DNA of 64,000 nucleotides. Source: Paenibacillus piscarius (lineage in GTDB: Bacteria > Bacillota > Bacilli > Paenibacillales > Paenibacillaceae). Below, piece after piece: positions 49,513 to 58,091 of this stretch. The position numbers were made by a program, and so were the translations under genes. The notes beneath the pieces were generated by a model that made no database searches, was not told the DNA's origin, and saw only the letters and a list, made by a program, of their open reading frames with translations. The stretch covers positions 48,667 through 112,666 of the forward strand of contig NZ_JAIEUI010000024.1 in the NCBI RefSeq assembly GCF_022234545.1. Direction: 5' to 3'. Position 1 is the first letter of the stretch; every line of letters begins with the position of its first letter.

Positions 49513-49743
49513 TGTTGTGTCTTGTAAAACATGGAGAGCATTGTTGCACATTATGCAGGATTTCTCTATAAGGGTTACTGGATGCGGTAGTATGTTGCAT
49601 TATTTGCAGGAATTCCGGTGCAGAGAGCAAATTAGCGCTGAAGTTGTTGCATTTCGTGCAGCATTTCAGCATAGAACGCCCCCATTAGATGGTAATGCTG
49701 CATTTTGTGCAAGATTTCTTTCAAAATGTTACTGGCTGTAGAG
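49513..49743 (-). repeat. Dispersed 52-bp-period intergenic element, copy B (inverted relative to copy A)
   Basis: The 475-bp gap between azlC and the beta-galactosidase holds this element at 49513-49743 and the terminator at 49792. Four cores on the minus strand (49719-49696, 49668-49645, 49616-49593, 49565-49542) again contain TGCA-N5-TGCA, with steps of 51, 52 and 51 bp. The inter-core segments match copy A in order, for example TAATTTGCTCTCTGCACC against TAACTTGCTCTCATCACC and CCAGTAACCCTTATAG against CCAGTAACCCTTAGAG. A decayed fifth core is near 49513-49534. No ORF or promoter is seen. Confidence 0.85.
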
Positions 49744-49791
49744 CTAGAGCTATCCCTCGCGCTCCACTTCGGCACTTTCCTGAACAAGCAC

Positions 49792-49834
49792 AAAAGGACC
49801 GCTCACGCAGGCCAACTGCGGGAACGGTCCTTTT
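49792..49834. terminator. Terminator of the beta-galactosidase gene
   Basis: AAAAGGACCG pairs perfectly with CGGTCCTTTT (49825-49834), with a partial inner GCAG/CTGC stem. Suitable for either strand. Confidence 0.85.
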
Positions 49835-49848
49835 CATTCATATAAGTA

Positions 49849-51912
49849 TTACTTCAGGACCAGCACGCCGTACCCGTCCATCGTGTAGCTTCCCGACAGC
49901 GTCTGTCCGCTGATCAGGTCCGTCTTAGCTTGCTTCAGCACAATCTGCGCCGGTTCTTCGCTATAGTTGAGCAGGAAGGCAACTCCGCCAGCGGCATCGC
50001 TGTCAGTTGCACGAATCTGAAGCTCGACTCCCGCCGGTAATTCCGCCCAGTCAGCGGCAGGGGAGGACAGGCCAAGATGGCCGATCATCTGCTGCACCGA
50101 CGCTTCGTTGAACACGGCCCCGTAATACCAGACCTCACCAGCGCCGCGGCTGTTGCGGGTCACGGCCGGTTTGCCGGCGTAGTAATCGGTAGCATAGGTT
50201 CCTATGACCTCCACACTGTCATCCTCCACCTTCAGGATGTCATTGAAGGCATCGGCACCAGTCAGTGCCTCAGGGTCATTCGACCAGCGGATGGAGGTCG
50301 GCTTGCGTGTTCCTTTGACCAGCGTGAATTCTTCGACGGTTACCCCGCACAGCGCCTGAGCCGCCCCCGGAAAAGGCCGCATGTAGCATTGTCCGGTCGT
50401 ATCCTTATAGCCCGTGCGGCAGCCGAAGACCAGCTTCCCGCCCTGCTGCACGTATTGATCCAGCAGCGCCGCTGTAGCATCGCTCATAATCGCGGGATGC
50501 GGATAGACCAGCACCTCATAGCGGGCAAGCTCGGCAAGGGTGGTGTGGCTGCGCAGATAGAGCACATCATTCGGAATATGTCTCCGCTGCAGCGCCTTGA
50601 ACCATTCCTTGTTGCTCTGCCACATGAACGGTCCGTGCCATACGTCATATTCGCCGTCCCATTCATTGTCATAATCACGTACAATCGCGATGCTAGCCTG
50701 CGTCCGGCTGCCGATGAACGAAGGACCGATCTGCGCCAGCTCGCGGCCGATCTGCTCCGCTTCCTTCACCCGCCGGTTCGGCTGGTTATGGTAGTCGTTC
50801 AGGCCGTGCCAGTAGATCTCATTGCCCATCGTGGCCGTCCGCCAGCGGAAATAGAGCAGCATGTCAGCGCCGTGGGCAACCGACTGGTATGTCCACAGCC
50901 GCATCTGGCCGGGCTTCGGAGATGGCATATCCAACCGGTTGACCCAGCCCCCCGGGCCGGACTGCTGCTCCATCACGCAGAAGTTACTGCTGATTGAACG
51001 CACGGTCGACAGGGACAGACTCCAACCCCGGTCAAGCATCGGGTTCACTTCTGCCGGATCGAAGCCGATCGTAGAGAACTGCGGGTACGAATCATAGCTG
51101 AAGAAGTCCAGCAGCTCGTCATTAAGTTCATGGCTGTCCAGATGCCCGAACAGGCCGTTGGTGGTTACCCACTGGCCGGGTGCCAGCTTCCGCAGAATAT
51201 CCGCCTGAATCCGGGCGAACTCAATCGTATTCGCGGAGATGAACCGCTTCTCATCCAGAGCCTGATGCGGGTTGGGCTGGCGGGGCGACGGGGTAGGACG
51301 GGTGAGGCCGACCTGCGACCAGCGGGTATAGGTCTGGTTCCAGAATACAGTGCCCCATGCCTCATTCAGCTTGTCCAGCGTAACATACTTCTCTTGCAGC
51401 CAGGCGCGGAAGGCAATGTGATCGCTCTCCGAATAGAATTCATTGATTTCACAGTTCAGCTCGTTGTCGATCTGCCAGCCAACCACACCGGGATGGCTGC
51501 CGTAATGCTCAGCCAGCTTCGTGACGATTCTGGCGCAGAGCTCGCGGTATTTGGGACTGCTGTAGTTGTAATGGCGGCGCATCCCGTGATGGAGCGTCAC
51601 ACCCTCATACGTAACATTCAAGACCTCCGGATATTGCTCGGTCAGCCAGGCGGGCGGGGTTGCGGTAGGCGTTCCGAGAATAACCTTCAGCCCATGCTGG
51701 TGCGCCAGATCTATGGCCCGGTCAAACAGGCCGTACTGGAACTGCCCTTCCTCCGGTTCAAAGATAGACCAGGCAAACTCCGCCAGACGCACTACTGTGA
51801 AGCCTGTCTCCACCATACGCCGGTAATCGTCAGCCCACATCGATTCGGGCCAGTGCTCAGGATAATAACAGACGCCAAGTTCAAACCGTTCTGCTGCAAA
51901 AGGTATCTTCAT
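49849..51912 (-). CDS. GH42 beta-galactosidase
   Basis: 687-aa cytoplasmic glycoside hydrolase of family 42 (no signal peptide), hydrolysing terminal beta-galactosides. The ATG at 51912 lies 6 bp after GGAGG. The catalytic TIM barrel (about 1-385) shows LGVCYYPEHWPESMW at the start, the acid/base Glu151 in VGWQIDNELNCE and the nucleophile Glu315 in FCVMEQQSGPGGW; a trimerisation domain (about 390-605) and a C-terminal beta domain (about 610-687) complete the usual layout. Four zinc-binding Cys of some GH42 members are not obvious. A divergent AraC regulator begins 153 bp away. Confidence 0.93.
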   Translation of the reverse strand: MKIPFAAERFELGVCYYPEHWPESMWADDYRRMVETGFTVVRLAEFAWSIFEPEEGQFQYGLFDRAIDLAHQHGLKVILGTPTATPPAWLTEQYPEVLNVTYEGVTLHHGMRRHYNYSSPKYRELCARIVTKLAEHYGSHPGVVGWQIDNELNCEINEFYSESDHIAFRAWLQEKYVTLDKLNEAWGTVFWNQTYTRWSQVGLTRPTPSPRQPNPHQALDEKRFISANTIEFARIQADILRKLAPGQWVTTNGLFGHLDSHELNDELLDFFSYDSYPQFSTIGFDPAEVNPMLDRGWSLSLSTVRSISSNFCVMEQQSGPGGWVNRLDMPSPKPGQMRLWTYQSVAHGADMLLYFRWRTATMGNEIYWHGLNDYHNQPNRRVKEAEQIGRELAQIGPSFIGSRTQASIAIVRDYDNEWDGEYDVWHGPFMWQSNKEWFKALQRRHIPNDVLYLRSHTTLAELARYEVLVYPHPAIMSDATAALLDQYVQQGGKLVFGCRTGYKDTTGQCYMRPFPGAAQALCGVTVEEFTLVKGTRKPTSIRWSNDPEALTGADAFNDILKVEDDSVEVIGTYATDYYAGKPAVTRNSRGAGEVWYYGAVFNEASVQQMIGHLGLSSPAADWAELPAGVELQIRATDSDAAGGVAFLLNYSEEPAQIVLKQAKTDLISGQTLSGSYTMDGYGVLVLK

Positions 51913-51983
51913 TGTAACCTCCAGATGTAAAAATGTGCTTTCATTACTCTGCAAATCTATTGTATTATCAACAGTGTTACCGC

Positions 51984-52012
51984 TGATATAACATAATATT
52001 GCTTTTATATCA
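51984..52012. promoter_or_regulatory. Inverted repeat between the GH42 and AraC genes
   Basis: TGATATAA (51984-51991) and TTATATCA (52005-52012) are perfect arms separated by 13 bp, midway between the divergent genes. It is a candidate AraC-type operator. Confidence 0.4.
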
Positions 52013-52065
52013 TTATATTGCGTGTTGATTGTGCCTTGATACGTCTAACAGAAGAGAGGACTCTT

Positions 52066-52899
52066 ATGAGACAACACTGGGTCTTGCCGCAGCCGGCCTA
52101 TGCCCATTATGTATGCTACCCGGAGATGCTGGGAAGATACAGCGAATTCCCCGAGCATGCGGAACGCAGAAGTGAAGGGTTTCTGAATAGTTACAATCTG
52201 CACATGGTATTTAGCGGAGAAGGCTATGTGTTCCATGAAGGGACACGGATTCCGATGACTGGAGGCAGCGGATTTCTTTTTCCGCGGGGCGCATACCAGC
52301 AATACGGGTCTGACCCTGCGCAGCCGTGGGATGTCCGCTGGATGCATTTCGCCACCGGACTGTCCCTGCCGATGCTGGAGGAGGCGGATCAGTCACGTGG
52401 TTACTTCTTCACGTTCGATCCCGGCAGCGGCTATGAAGAGCGCTTTGAGGAGATGTACCGGCTAAGCTCAGCCTATGAGACACGGAGCGAACCCCGCCTG
52501 TCTGCACTGCTCTATGAGATTCTGGTCACGCTGATGCAGAATTCCGAGCCGCTCCAGGGCTCCGTTCCGCTGGAGATCAGGCATTCCATCCGGCTGACAG
52601 CCGATAGAATCTACAGGGAATGTGAGCAACCCTGGACGCTTGAAGCTATGGCCCGGCTGGCCGGATACAGCAGCTATCATTTCCTGCGGCTGTTCCGCAG
52701 CATCATGGGAAAGACGCCAAACCGTTATTTAAGCGATTGCCGGATAGCGCGGGCCAAGCTGCTGCTGGCCTCCACCGAGCTGTCCGTTGCGCAGATTGCC
52801 GGGCAGAGCGGCTTCCAGCAGTCCAGTTATTTCATTAAAGTATTCAGACAGCAGGAAGGGATGCCGCCGAACCAGTACAGACGCTCCTTCCGCTCATAG
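52066..52899 (+). CDS. AraC-family transcriptional regulator
   Basis: 277 aa; ATG at 52066 after GAGAGGA. An N-terminal cupin-like sensor domain (NLHMVFSGEGYVFHEGTRIPMTGGSGFLFPRGAYQQYGSDPAQPWDVRWMHF) is at about 45-100, followed by the AraC double HTH at about 180-277 (LTADRIYRECEQPWTLEAMARLAGYSSYHFLRLFRSIMGKTPNRYLSDCRIARAKLLLASTELSVAQIAGQSGFQQSSYFIKVFRQQEGMPPNQYR). It is divergent from the beta-galactosidase gene and is very probably its activator, responding to a galactoside or its breakdown product. Confidence 0.9.
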   Translation: MRQHWVLPQPAYAHYVCYPEMLGRYSEFPEHAERRSEGFLNSYNLHMVFSGEGYVFHEGTRIPMTGGSGFLFPRGAYQQYGSDPAQPWDVRWMHFATGLSLPMLEEADQSRGYFFTFDPGSGYEERFEEMYRLSSAYETRSEPRLSALLYEILVTLMQNSEPLQGSVPLEIRHSIRLTADRIYRECEQPWTLEAMARLAGYSSYHFLRLFRSIMGKTPNRYLSDCRIARAKLLLASTELSVAQIAGQSGFQQSSYFIKVFRQQEGMPPNQYRRSFRS

Positions 52900-53084
52900 C
52901 TCGGGGGTTAATTTAGGACCTAGTATTAACAAAGTTTGTTACATTTCCCGCTGAAAATGTGCGGCTGCTGCCCTATTTAGGGTAGAGAAGGTTACAATTG
53001 GAAGCGAAGGGTTACAAAGTGGATACAAATTCCACGCGCCCAGCCACTATACTGTTTCTAGTAAATACATCTGGAGGGAAATTA

Positions 53085-55685
53085 ATGAGAAAGTATAAAG
53101 TTACATATGCTGCCCTGCTGGCGGGTACGCTGATCGCCGGACAACTGGCCGGAAGCATCACTGCCCCTGCTGCGGACGCTGCGGCGGCCAAGTCCCCGGC
53201 GGTATCCGCTCCGGCTGCCTTCAAGTTCAACCCTGTTCCTCTGGGAGCGGGAGTGAGCGCAGTGCTGGAGAATATCAACATCTGGAATCAGAACGGCGGA
53301 AGCATTGTGTCGTATACATTGAAATATACCAATTCCGGCAATGCCAGCGTGAGTCTGCTGCGGGTTTTCTCGCGTGTGGTCACGCCGGGCGGTTCTGTGC
53401 TGCCCGGGAACCCGGTAGGCGCTGATGCGCTGAAGAAGAAGATTGGAGCCAAGGAGAGTCTCAGCGTTACCTATTATGTCAATGTGGGACAAGCAACCTC
53501 CCTGCAGGGGATGAAGGTATCCATGTATGTCTGGGATGCCAAGGCGAAGGGATATCTGAAGCAGACGGGCTCTTTTGCCGTGCCGGCGAATTATTCCACA
53601 GCGGCTGCGGCGGGCACCGGCCAGAATACCCTGATGAACGATATTCCGGTCACAGCCGCCGCGGATTCCCTTCAACTCTATAAGTACAATGGCAAGGTCT
53701 ACGCCAGAGTGGGTGTAAGCCTGACCAACAAAGGCAATAAAGTGCTGGGAGATCCGGGCTATTCTGCGTACCTGGTCTCCGCAAGCGGAACATCCTTCGA
53801 GCTGGCGCTGAGCGGCACACAGACCGATTATAAGATTCAACCGCAGGAGAAGCGGAACATCTACTATCTGACCGAAATCCCTGCTTATCTCAAAACCGAT
53901 AACATGCGGCTGCAATTCACGAAGAAGGACGAGACCGCGAAGATTGAGCTGCCTCAGGCTTCATACAAGCTTCCGGCTGCAACGACGCCTAACCTTGTAG
54001 TTGGCAACGGTGTGGTCAAGAAGATTACCGTGAACAGCAATACGGTCGAAACGCTGCTCCGCAACGCCAATGTCTATTCACAGGATGCCGATGCGGTATG
54101 GACCTTCCAGATGCAGCTTAAGAATACCGGCAATAAGGCAGTAACGCTGCCAAGCTATGAGCTGGCCGTCAAATCTGTGAATGGCAAGATGTATCAGGTG
54201 AACGCCAAGGGAGTCAGCGGTATTACCCTGAAGCCGCTAGAGACCAAAATTGTTCCGCTGACCGTCCGTATACCGCTTGAAGTCGAACAGTCGGGCCTGC
54301 AGCTGATGATGATTGAATCGGTCGGCAGCGAGCCTGCCGCGAGCGCGCCGGAGCCTAGTGGAACAGGCGAATCTGCGGGCAATACAGGTGGAACGGGTGC
54401 AGCGGCCCCGGCGATCTCGACATCCAGGATGATTTTCCCGGTAGCCTATTTCGTCATTCCTTACGCCCTGCGCACAGAAGTGCAGACTGGCCAGGAATAT
54501 CTGGTCACGAATTCTTACGGCTCTTTCTCTTACAGCATTCTGTCCATGCAGCGTTATCCGTGGAGAGATGATGATATTGTTGCGCTGCGGCTGAGAATCA
54601 TCAACACGCAATCTGTATCACTGACGCTGCCTGAGCTGAAGGGTTCGATTAAGCTCGACAATGAGGGACAGCCAGTGACAACGGAGCTGTACATGGATAA
54701 CAAGGAAGCTTCAGTACTGGCACCCGGCAAGTCGGCGGAGCTGTATGTACTCGGCAAAATCCCCTATACCTCAGAGTTCCGGGATATGCGGGTTGCCCTG
54801 AGCGGCACCCAGAATTCAGAAACAGTTCCATTCCTGGATGTTAGTGTGAGCAACTCCATCAACAGTATTCCGACCATCGAGCAGGGCAAGAGCTACACTA
54901 TCAGCGGCAAAGGCAGAACAGCGAGTGTTCAGGAGAACCGGACAACGGTGTATCAAGGAGAGAGCCAGAATCTGGTATACACCGAGCTTCTGCTGAGCAG
55001 CGAAGAGAAGAGACAGAGCAAGATGGCCCGTCTGCAGGCGTATTATAAGACGAAGGACGGTCAATATTTCGAAGCTAATGTCAGCCAGTCCGAGAACAGC
55101 GCTTCTCCTGGCGCGAAGCAGCTCGTGGTTATGTGGGCCAAGCTGCCCAAGGCTACGGACACTGCGGATGTCTCACTCTATCTTGGTGCCGGGGTCAAAG
55201 AGGGCAAGCTGACCGACAGTAAGGAGGAAGCGACCGGGTTCGTGAATGTGGCGGCGCTCCAGCTTAACCCGCAGGCGAATGTGCCGAAGAATACATTGGA
55301 AGCAACGGTAGTATACCCTTATACGATTTCGGTGCTGACCTCGGAAGGCAAGCGGATGAAGAATTCGGACACCTTGGATATAACAATGAACTACAGCCTG
55401 CGGAAGGATAACCAATATGATGCAGGCCCCCTTGAGCATAAGCTGATCCTGCAGATTACCGATCCGTTCGGCATCGCTACCGAGAGAGTCCTTACCCTGG
55501 GCACCGATCTGATCGAAGGGACGAATAACCAGTATTCCTTCTCGCTCAGCAGACCGCTCTACAAGACGATGGGCGGAGGAGCCTACAAGTTAGCCTTCTA
55601 CGATGAATTCCAGGGCGAGCGGCTGCTGCTGGGCAGCCAGGCTTATTCGGTTACCAATGTGGTTCCTCAGAAGACAGAGGAATGA
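53085..55685 (+). CDS. Large secreted modular protein preceding an ABC exporter
   Basis: 866 aa, ATG at 53085 after GGAGGGAA. A signal peptide (YKVTYAALLAGTLIAGQLAGSITAPAADA) is followed by several beta-rich modules of about 110-140 aa that resemble each other, for example VLENINIWNQNGGSIVSYTLKYTNSGNASVSLL and LLRNANVYSQDADAVWTFQMQLKNTGNKAVTLP, probably Ig- or CARDB-like folds. A Gly/Ser/Glu-rich linker (about residues 410-445) divides two halves. There is no catalytic motif, sortase signal or SLH domain. It lies 46 bp before a MacB-like ATPase gene, so it is probably an extracytoplasmic component or substrate of that exporter. I do not recognise the family. Confidence 0.78.
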   Translation: MRKYKVTYAALLAGTLIAGQLAGSITAPAADAAAAKSPAVSAPAAFKFNPVPLGAGVSAVLENINIWNQNGGSIVSYTLKYTNSGNASVSLLRVFSRVVTPGGSVLPGNPVGADALKKKIGAKESLSVTYYVNVGQATSLQGMKVSMYVWDAKAKGYLKQTGSFAVPANYSTAAAAGTGQNTLMNDIPVTAAADSLQLYKYNGKVYARVGVSLTNKGNKVLGDPGYSAYLVSASGTSFELALSGTQTDYKIQPQEKRNIYYLTEIPAYLKTDNMRLQFTKKDETAKIELPQASYKLPAATTPNLVVGNGVVKKITVNSNTVETLLRNANVYSQDADAVWTFQMQLKNTGNKAVTLPSYELAVKSVNGKMYQVNAKGVSGITLKPLETKIVPLTVRIPLEVEQSGLQLMMIESVGSEPAASAPEPSGTGESAGNTGGTGAAAPAISTSRMIFPVAYFVIPYALRTEVQTGQEYLVTNSYGSFSYSILSMQRYPWRDDDIVALRLRIINTQSVSLTLPELKGSIKLDNEGQPVTTELYMDNKEASVLAPGKSAELYVLGKIPYTSEFRDMRVALSGTQNSETVPFLDVSVSNSINSIPTIEQGKSYTISGKGRTASVQENRTTVYQGESQNLVYTELLLSSEEKRQSKMARLQAYYKTKDGQYFEANVSQSENSASPGAKQLVVMWAKLPKATDTADVSLYLGAGVKEGKLTDSKEEATGFVNVAALQLNPQANVPKNTLEATVVYPYTISVLTSEGKRMKNSDTLDITMNYSLRKDNQYDAGPLEHKLILQITDPFGIATERVLTLGTDLIEGTNNQYSFSLSRPLYKTMGGGAYKLAFYDEFQGERLLLGSQAYSVTNVVPQKTEE

Positions 55686-55731
55686 CCGTCATCCGCTCAA
55701 AAATCTTTGCTTATAAAAAGGAGCAGCTTCC

Positions 55732-56682
55732 ATGTTGCGTGTTGAAGATATTACGCATTCGTACAAAAGCGGGAATGAATGGACGTCCGTTCTCCACAAA
55801 ATCAACTTTACCGTCAAGGCCGGAGAGATGGTTGCCCTGCTGGGGAGCTCGGGCTCCGGCAAGTCCACCCTGCTCAACCTGATGGCAGGACTGATGAAGC
55901 CTACAGAGGGACATATCTACATTGCCGACAAGGATATCGTCAAGATGGGCGAGAACAAGCTTGCCGAGTTCCGGCGCAAGAATATCGGATTTATCTTTCA
56001 GGCGTATGAGCTGATTACCAGCCTGACCGTGCGTGAGAACGTGGAGCTTCCGCTGGTGTTCCAGTCGGTCTCTCCCCGGGTCCGCAAGGCGAAGGCGCTG
56101 GCGCTGCTGGAGCAGGTCGGGATTCCCGACAAGGCGGATCTGTTCCCCTCCCAGCTCTCGGGGGGCCAGCAGCAGCGGGTCAGTATTGCCCGCTCACTCA
56201 TCACAGAACCGTCGGTCATCTTCGCCGATGAACCGACGGGGAACCTAGATTCCAAGACTGAGGAAGAGATCATCGGCATTCTGCTGAATCTGAACCGGAC
56301 GATGAAGACCACCTTCATTGTCGTTACCCACGAATACAGTGTGGCGGAGCAGATGCAGCGGATCTTCACACTGAAGGACGGCTTCCTGGTGACTGAACCT
56401 CCGGCACCAGCCGAGGCTGTACATAAGGAACCGGCTGAAGAGATCAACCTGCACAAAGCTCCGGAAGCGGAGCCTGCGCCAGAAGCTGAGGCAGATACAG
56501 GTATTAATACAGAGACAAATACAGATATAGAGACAGGTGCTGAGCAGACCGCTGCAGCGGAAGAACAGACTGCTGCCGGGGCAGAAGAACATGAGGCTGC
56601 TGCGGACGAGAAGCAGCCTGCCAAGGAATCCGGGGTGCCGGAGGCGGCGGATGCTGAGCCTGAAGAGGGAGGGAAGCCGTGA
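55732..56682 (+). CDS. MacB/LolD-type ABC transporter ATPase with acidic C-terminal tail
   Basis: 316 aa. The ATPase core occupies about 1-222: Walker A LLGSSGSGKST, Q-loop FIFQAYELI, signature QLSGGQQQRVSIARSL, Walker B VIFADEPTGNLD, and switch His in VVTHEYSVA. The remaining 95 aa form a low-complexity tail rich in Glu and Ala (repeated EPAP, AEEQTAA, PEAEPAPEAEA-like units), unusual in this family, where proteins normally end near 230 aa. The permease start overlaps its stop by GTGA. With the adaptor, it forms a YknXYZ-like exporter core. Confidence 0.9.
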   Translation: MLRVEDITHSYKSGNEWTSVLHKINFTVKAGEMVALLGSSGSGKSTLLNLMAGLMKPTEGHIYIADKDIVKMGENKLAEFRRKNIGFIFQAYELITSLTVRENVELPLVFQSVSPRVRKAKALALLEQVGIPDKADLFPSQLSGGQQQRVSIARSLITEPSVIFADEPTGNLDSKTEEEIIGILLNLNRTMKTTFIVVTHEYSVAEQMQRIFTLKDGFLVTEPPAPAEAVHKEPAEEINLHKAPEAEPAPEAEADTGINTETNTDIETGAEQTAAAEEQTAAGAEEHEAAADEKQPAKESGVPEAADAEPEEGGKP

Positions 56683-58067
56683 AGATCAGAGACATTTCAC
56701 GGATGGCCTGGGATCAGGTCAAAAGACGTAAGGTGGTAACAGGTCTGTGTATGACCGGCATATCCATCGGCTGCGCCGCGATCATTGTGGCCTTGAGTGT
56801 AGGCCAATCTGCCCAGGTCTATGTTACGGATCAAGTCAATGCCAATTTCAAGATGGATGAAATTATGGTCTCGCCGGGCGGAGGAATTCCGTCGAACGGC
56901 GGCCAGAGCGCAGGCGGCGGATCGGGGGGTGGGGACGATAACCTCAATCAGGGCATGTTGACCGACCAGAAGCTGGAGATTATTCGCGGACTGAACCATG
57001 TGAAGGCGGCCTCGCCTTTTCAGGAGGCCGGATATCTCCAGATGGTAACGGTAGACAACAAGATCTCGGATGTGAAGATTGTGGTGACTGATCTCCAGAA
57101 GCTGACCGCCTACGATCACAAATTCAAACAGGGCGGGGCGAATGACCAGGTAGGAACGATAGTGCTTAATCACGGGGCTACCCTGGGCCTGATTGACCTG
57201 GAGACCCGGGAGAAGCTGTTCGAGCAGATGAGCAGCGGGCCGTATAACCCCGAGCTGTATCAGCAGTATGAAAAATTGTCCACTGTGCCGTCCGAGTTGT
57301 ACCGTAAGCAGGTTCAGATTCAGGCTCAGGATTACAGTTCTACTTCACAGACAATCAAGCTTAGCTCACCGCTCCAGATCGGCGGCATTCTGGCGCTTCC
57401 CAAGGGAATGGATGAGCAGCGGGCCTCGTATGACAAGATTATGTATATGTCGCCGGAGACCGCCCAGCAGCTCTCCAAGGAGCTGACCTTCGATAATTCC
57501 ACTTCCAGTTCACTCAGTCTCCCGCCGGAAGGAAGCTACAACTCGGTTACGGTCAAAGTAGACGATGTGGCGAACATCAAGTCGGTGGAGCAGATGATTC
57601 AGAAGCTCACGCTGAACGCTCAAGATAATCTGTACCAGCAGGAGATGCTGAAGGAACAATTTGATATGATCAAAATGGCAGCTCTCGGCATCGGGGTATT
57701 CATCCTCATTATCGCTTCGATCTCTATTATTGTGGCGATGACGATGTCCACCCATCAGCGGCGCCGCCAGATCGGGATTATGAAGGTGCTTGGTGCCAAC
57801 ATGGGCCAGATCCGCAATATGTTCATTACGGAAGCTGCGCTGCTGGGGCTGCTGGGCGGCCTGCTGGGTGTTGCCTTCTCCTATTTGATCGTAATGGGAC
57901 TCAACAAGCTGGTGGGCAGCGCAGGGGAAGGGATGAATTTCTTCATTCCGACGATGAACCTGCCGGTCGGCATGTCCTTTGCGATCATGACCGGTGTGCT
58001 GTCCGGGATCTATCCGGCGATCAGCGCCTCCAGAACCGATGCGCTGACTGCAATTAAACGTGACTAA
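56679..58067 (+). CDS. MacB/YknZ-like ABC permease (FtsX fold)
   Basis: 462 aa starting at GTG 56679. One N-terminal helix (VVTGLCMTGISIGCAAIIVALSVG) precedes a large extracytoplasmic domain (about 40-330) with a Gly/Ser-rich insertion (SNGGQSAGGGSGGGDDN). Three C-terminal helices form the FtsX domain (MAALGIGVFILIIASISIIVAM, then STHQRRRQIGIMKVLGANMGQIRNMFITEAALLGLLGGLLGVAFSYLIVM, then ISASRTDALTAIKRD at the end), including the diagnostic REIGIMKALGA-like segment. It acts with the ATPase and adaptor as a mechanotransmission exporter. Confidence 0.9.
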   Translation: MKIRDISRMAWDQVKRRKVVTGLCMTGISIGCAAIIVALSVGQSAQVYVTDQVNANFKMDEIMVSPGGGIPSNGGQSAGGGSGGGDDNLNQGMLTDQKLEIIRGLNHVKAASPFQEAGYLQMVTVDNKISDVKIVVTDLQKLTAYDHKFKQGGANDQVGTIVLNHGATLGLIDLETREKLFEQMSSGPYNPELYQQYEKLSTVPSELYRKQVQIQAQDYSSTSQTIKLSSPLQIGGILALPKGMDEQRASYDKIMYMSPETAQQLSKELTFDNSTSSSLSLPPEGSYNSVTVKVDDVANIKSVEQMIQKLTLNAQDNLYQQEMLKEQFDMIKMAALGIGVFILIIASISIIVAMTMSTHQRRRQIGIMKVLGANMGQIRNMFITEAALLGLLGGLLGVAFSYLIVMGLNKLVGSAGEGMNFFIPTMNLPVGMSFAIMTGVLSGIYPAISASRTDALTAIKRD

Positions 58068-58091
58068 CCCTAAGCTAGAAAGGAAGCCGAA

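Noticed and set aside
50077..51930. Two long plus-strand open frames (306 and 266 codons) opposite the beta-galactosidase
   Set aside because: They are mirror frames of a well-supported GH42 gene with high GC third positions, have no recognisable domain and have no ribosome binding site.
52991..53028. Pho box upstream of the secreted modular protein (GTTACAA, GTTACAA, GATACAA repeats)
   Set aside because: The last two repeats have the 11-bp period of PhoP sites, but the first is 20 bp away and the sequence match is partial, so I do not claim PhoP control.
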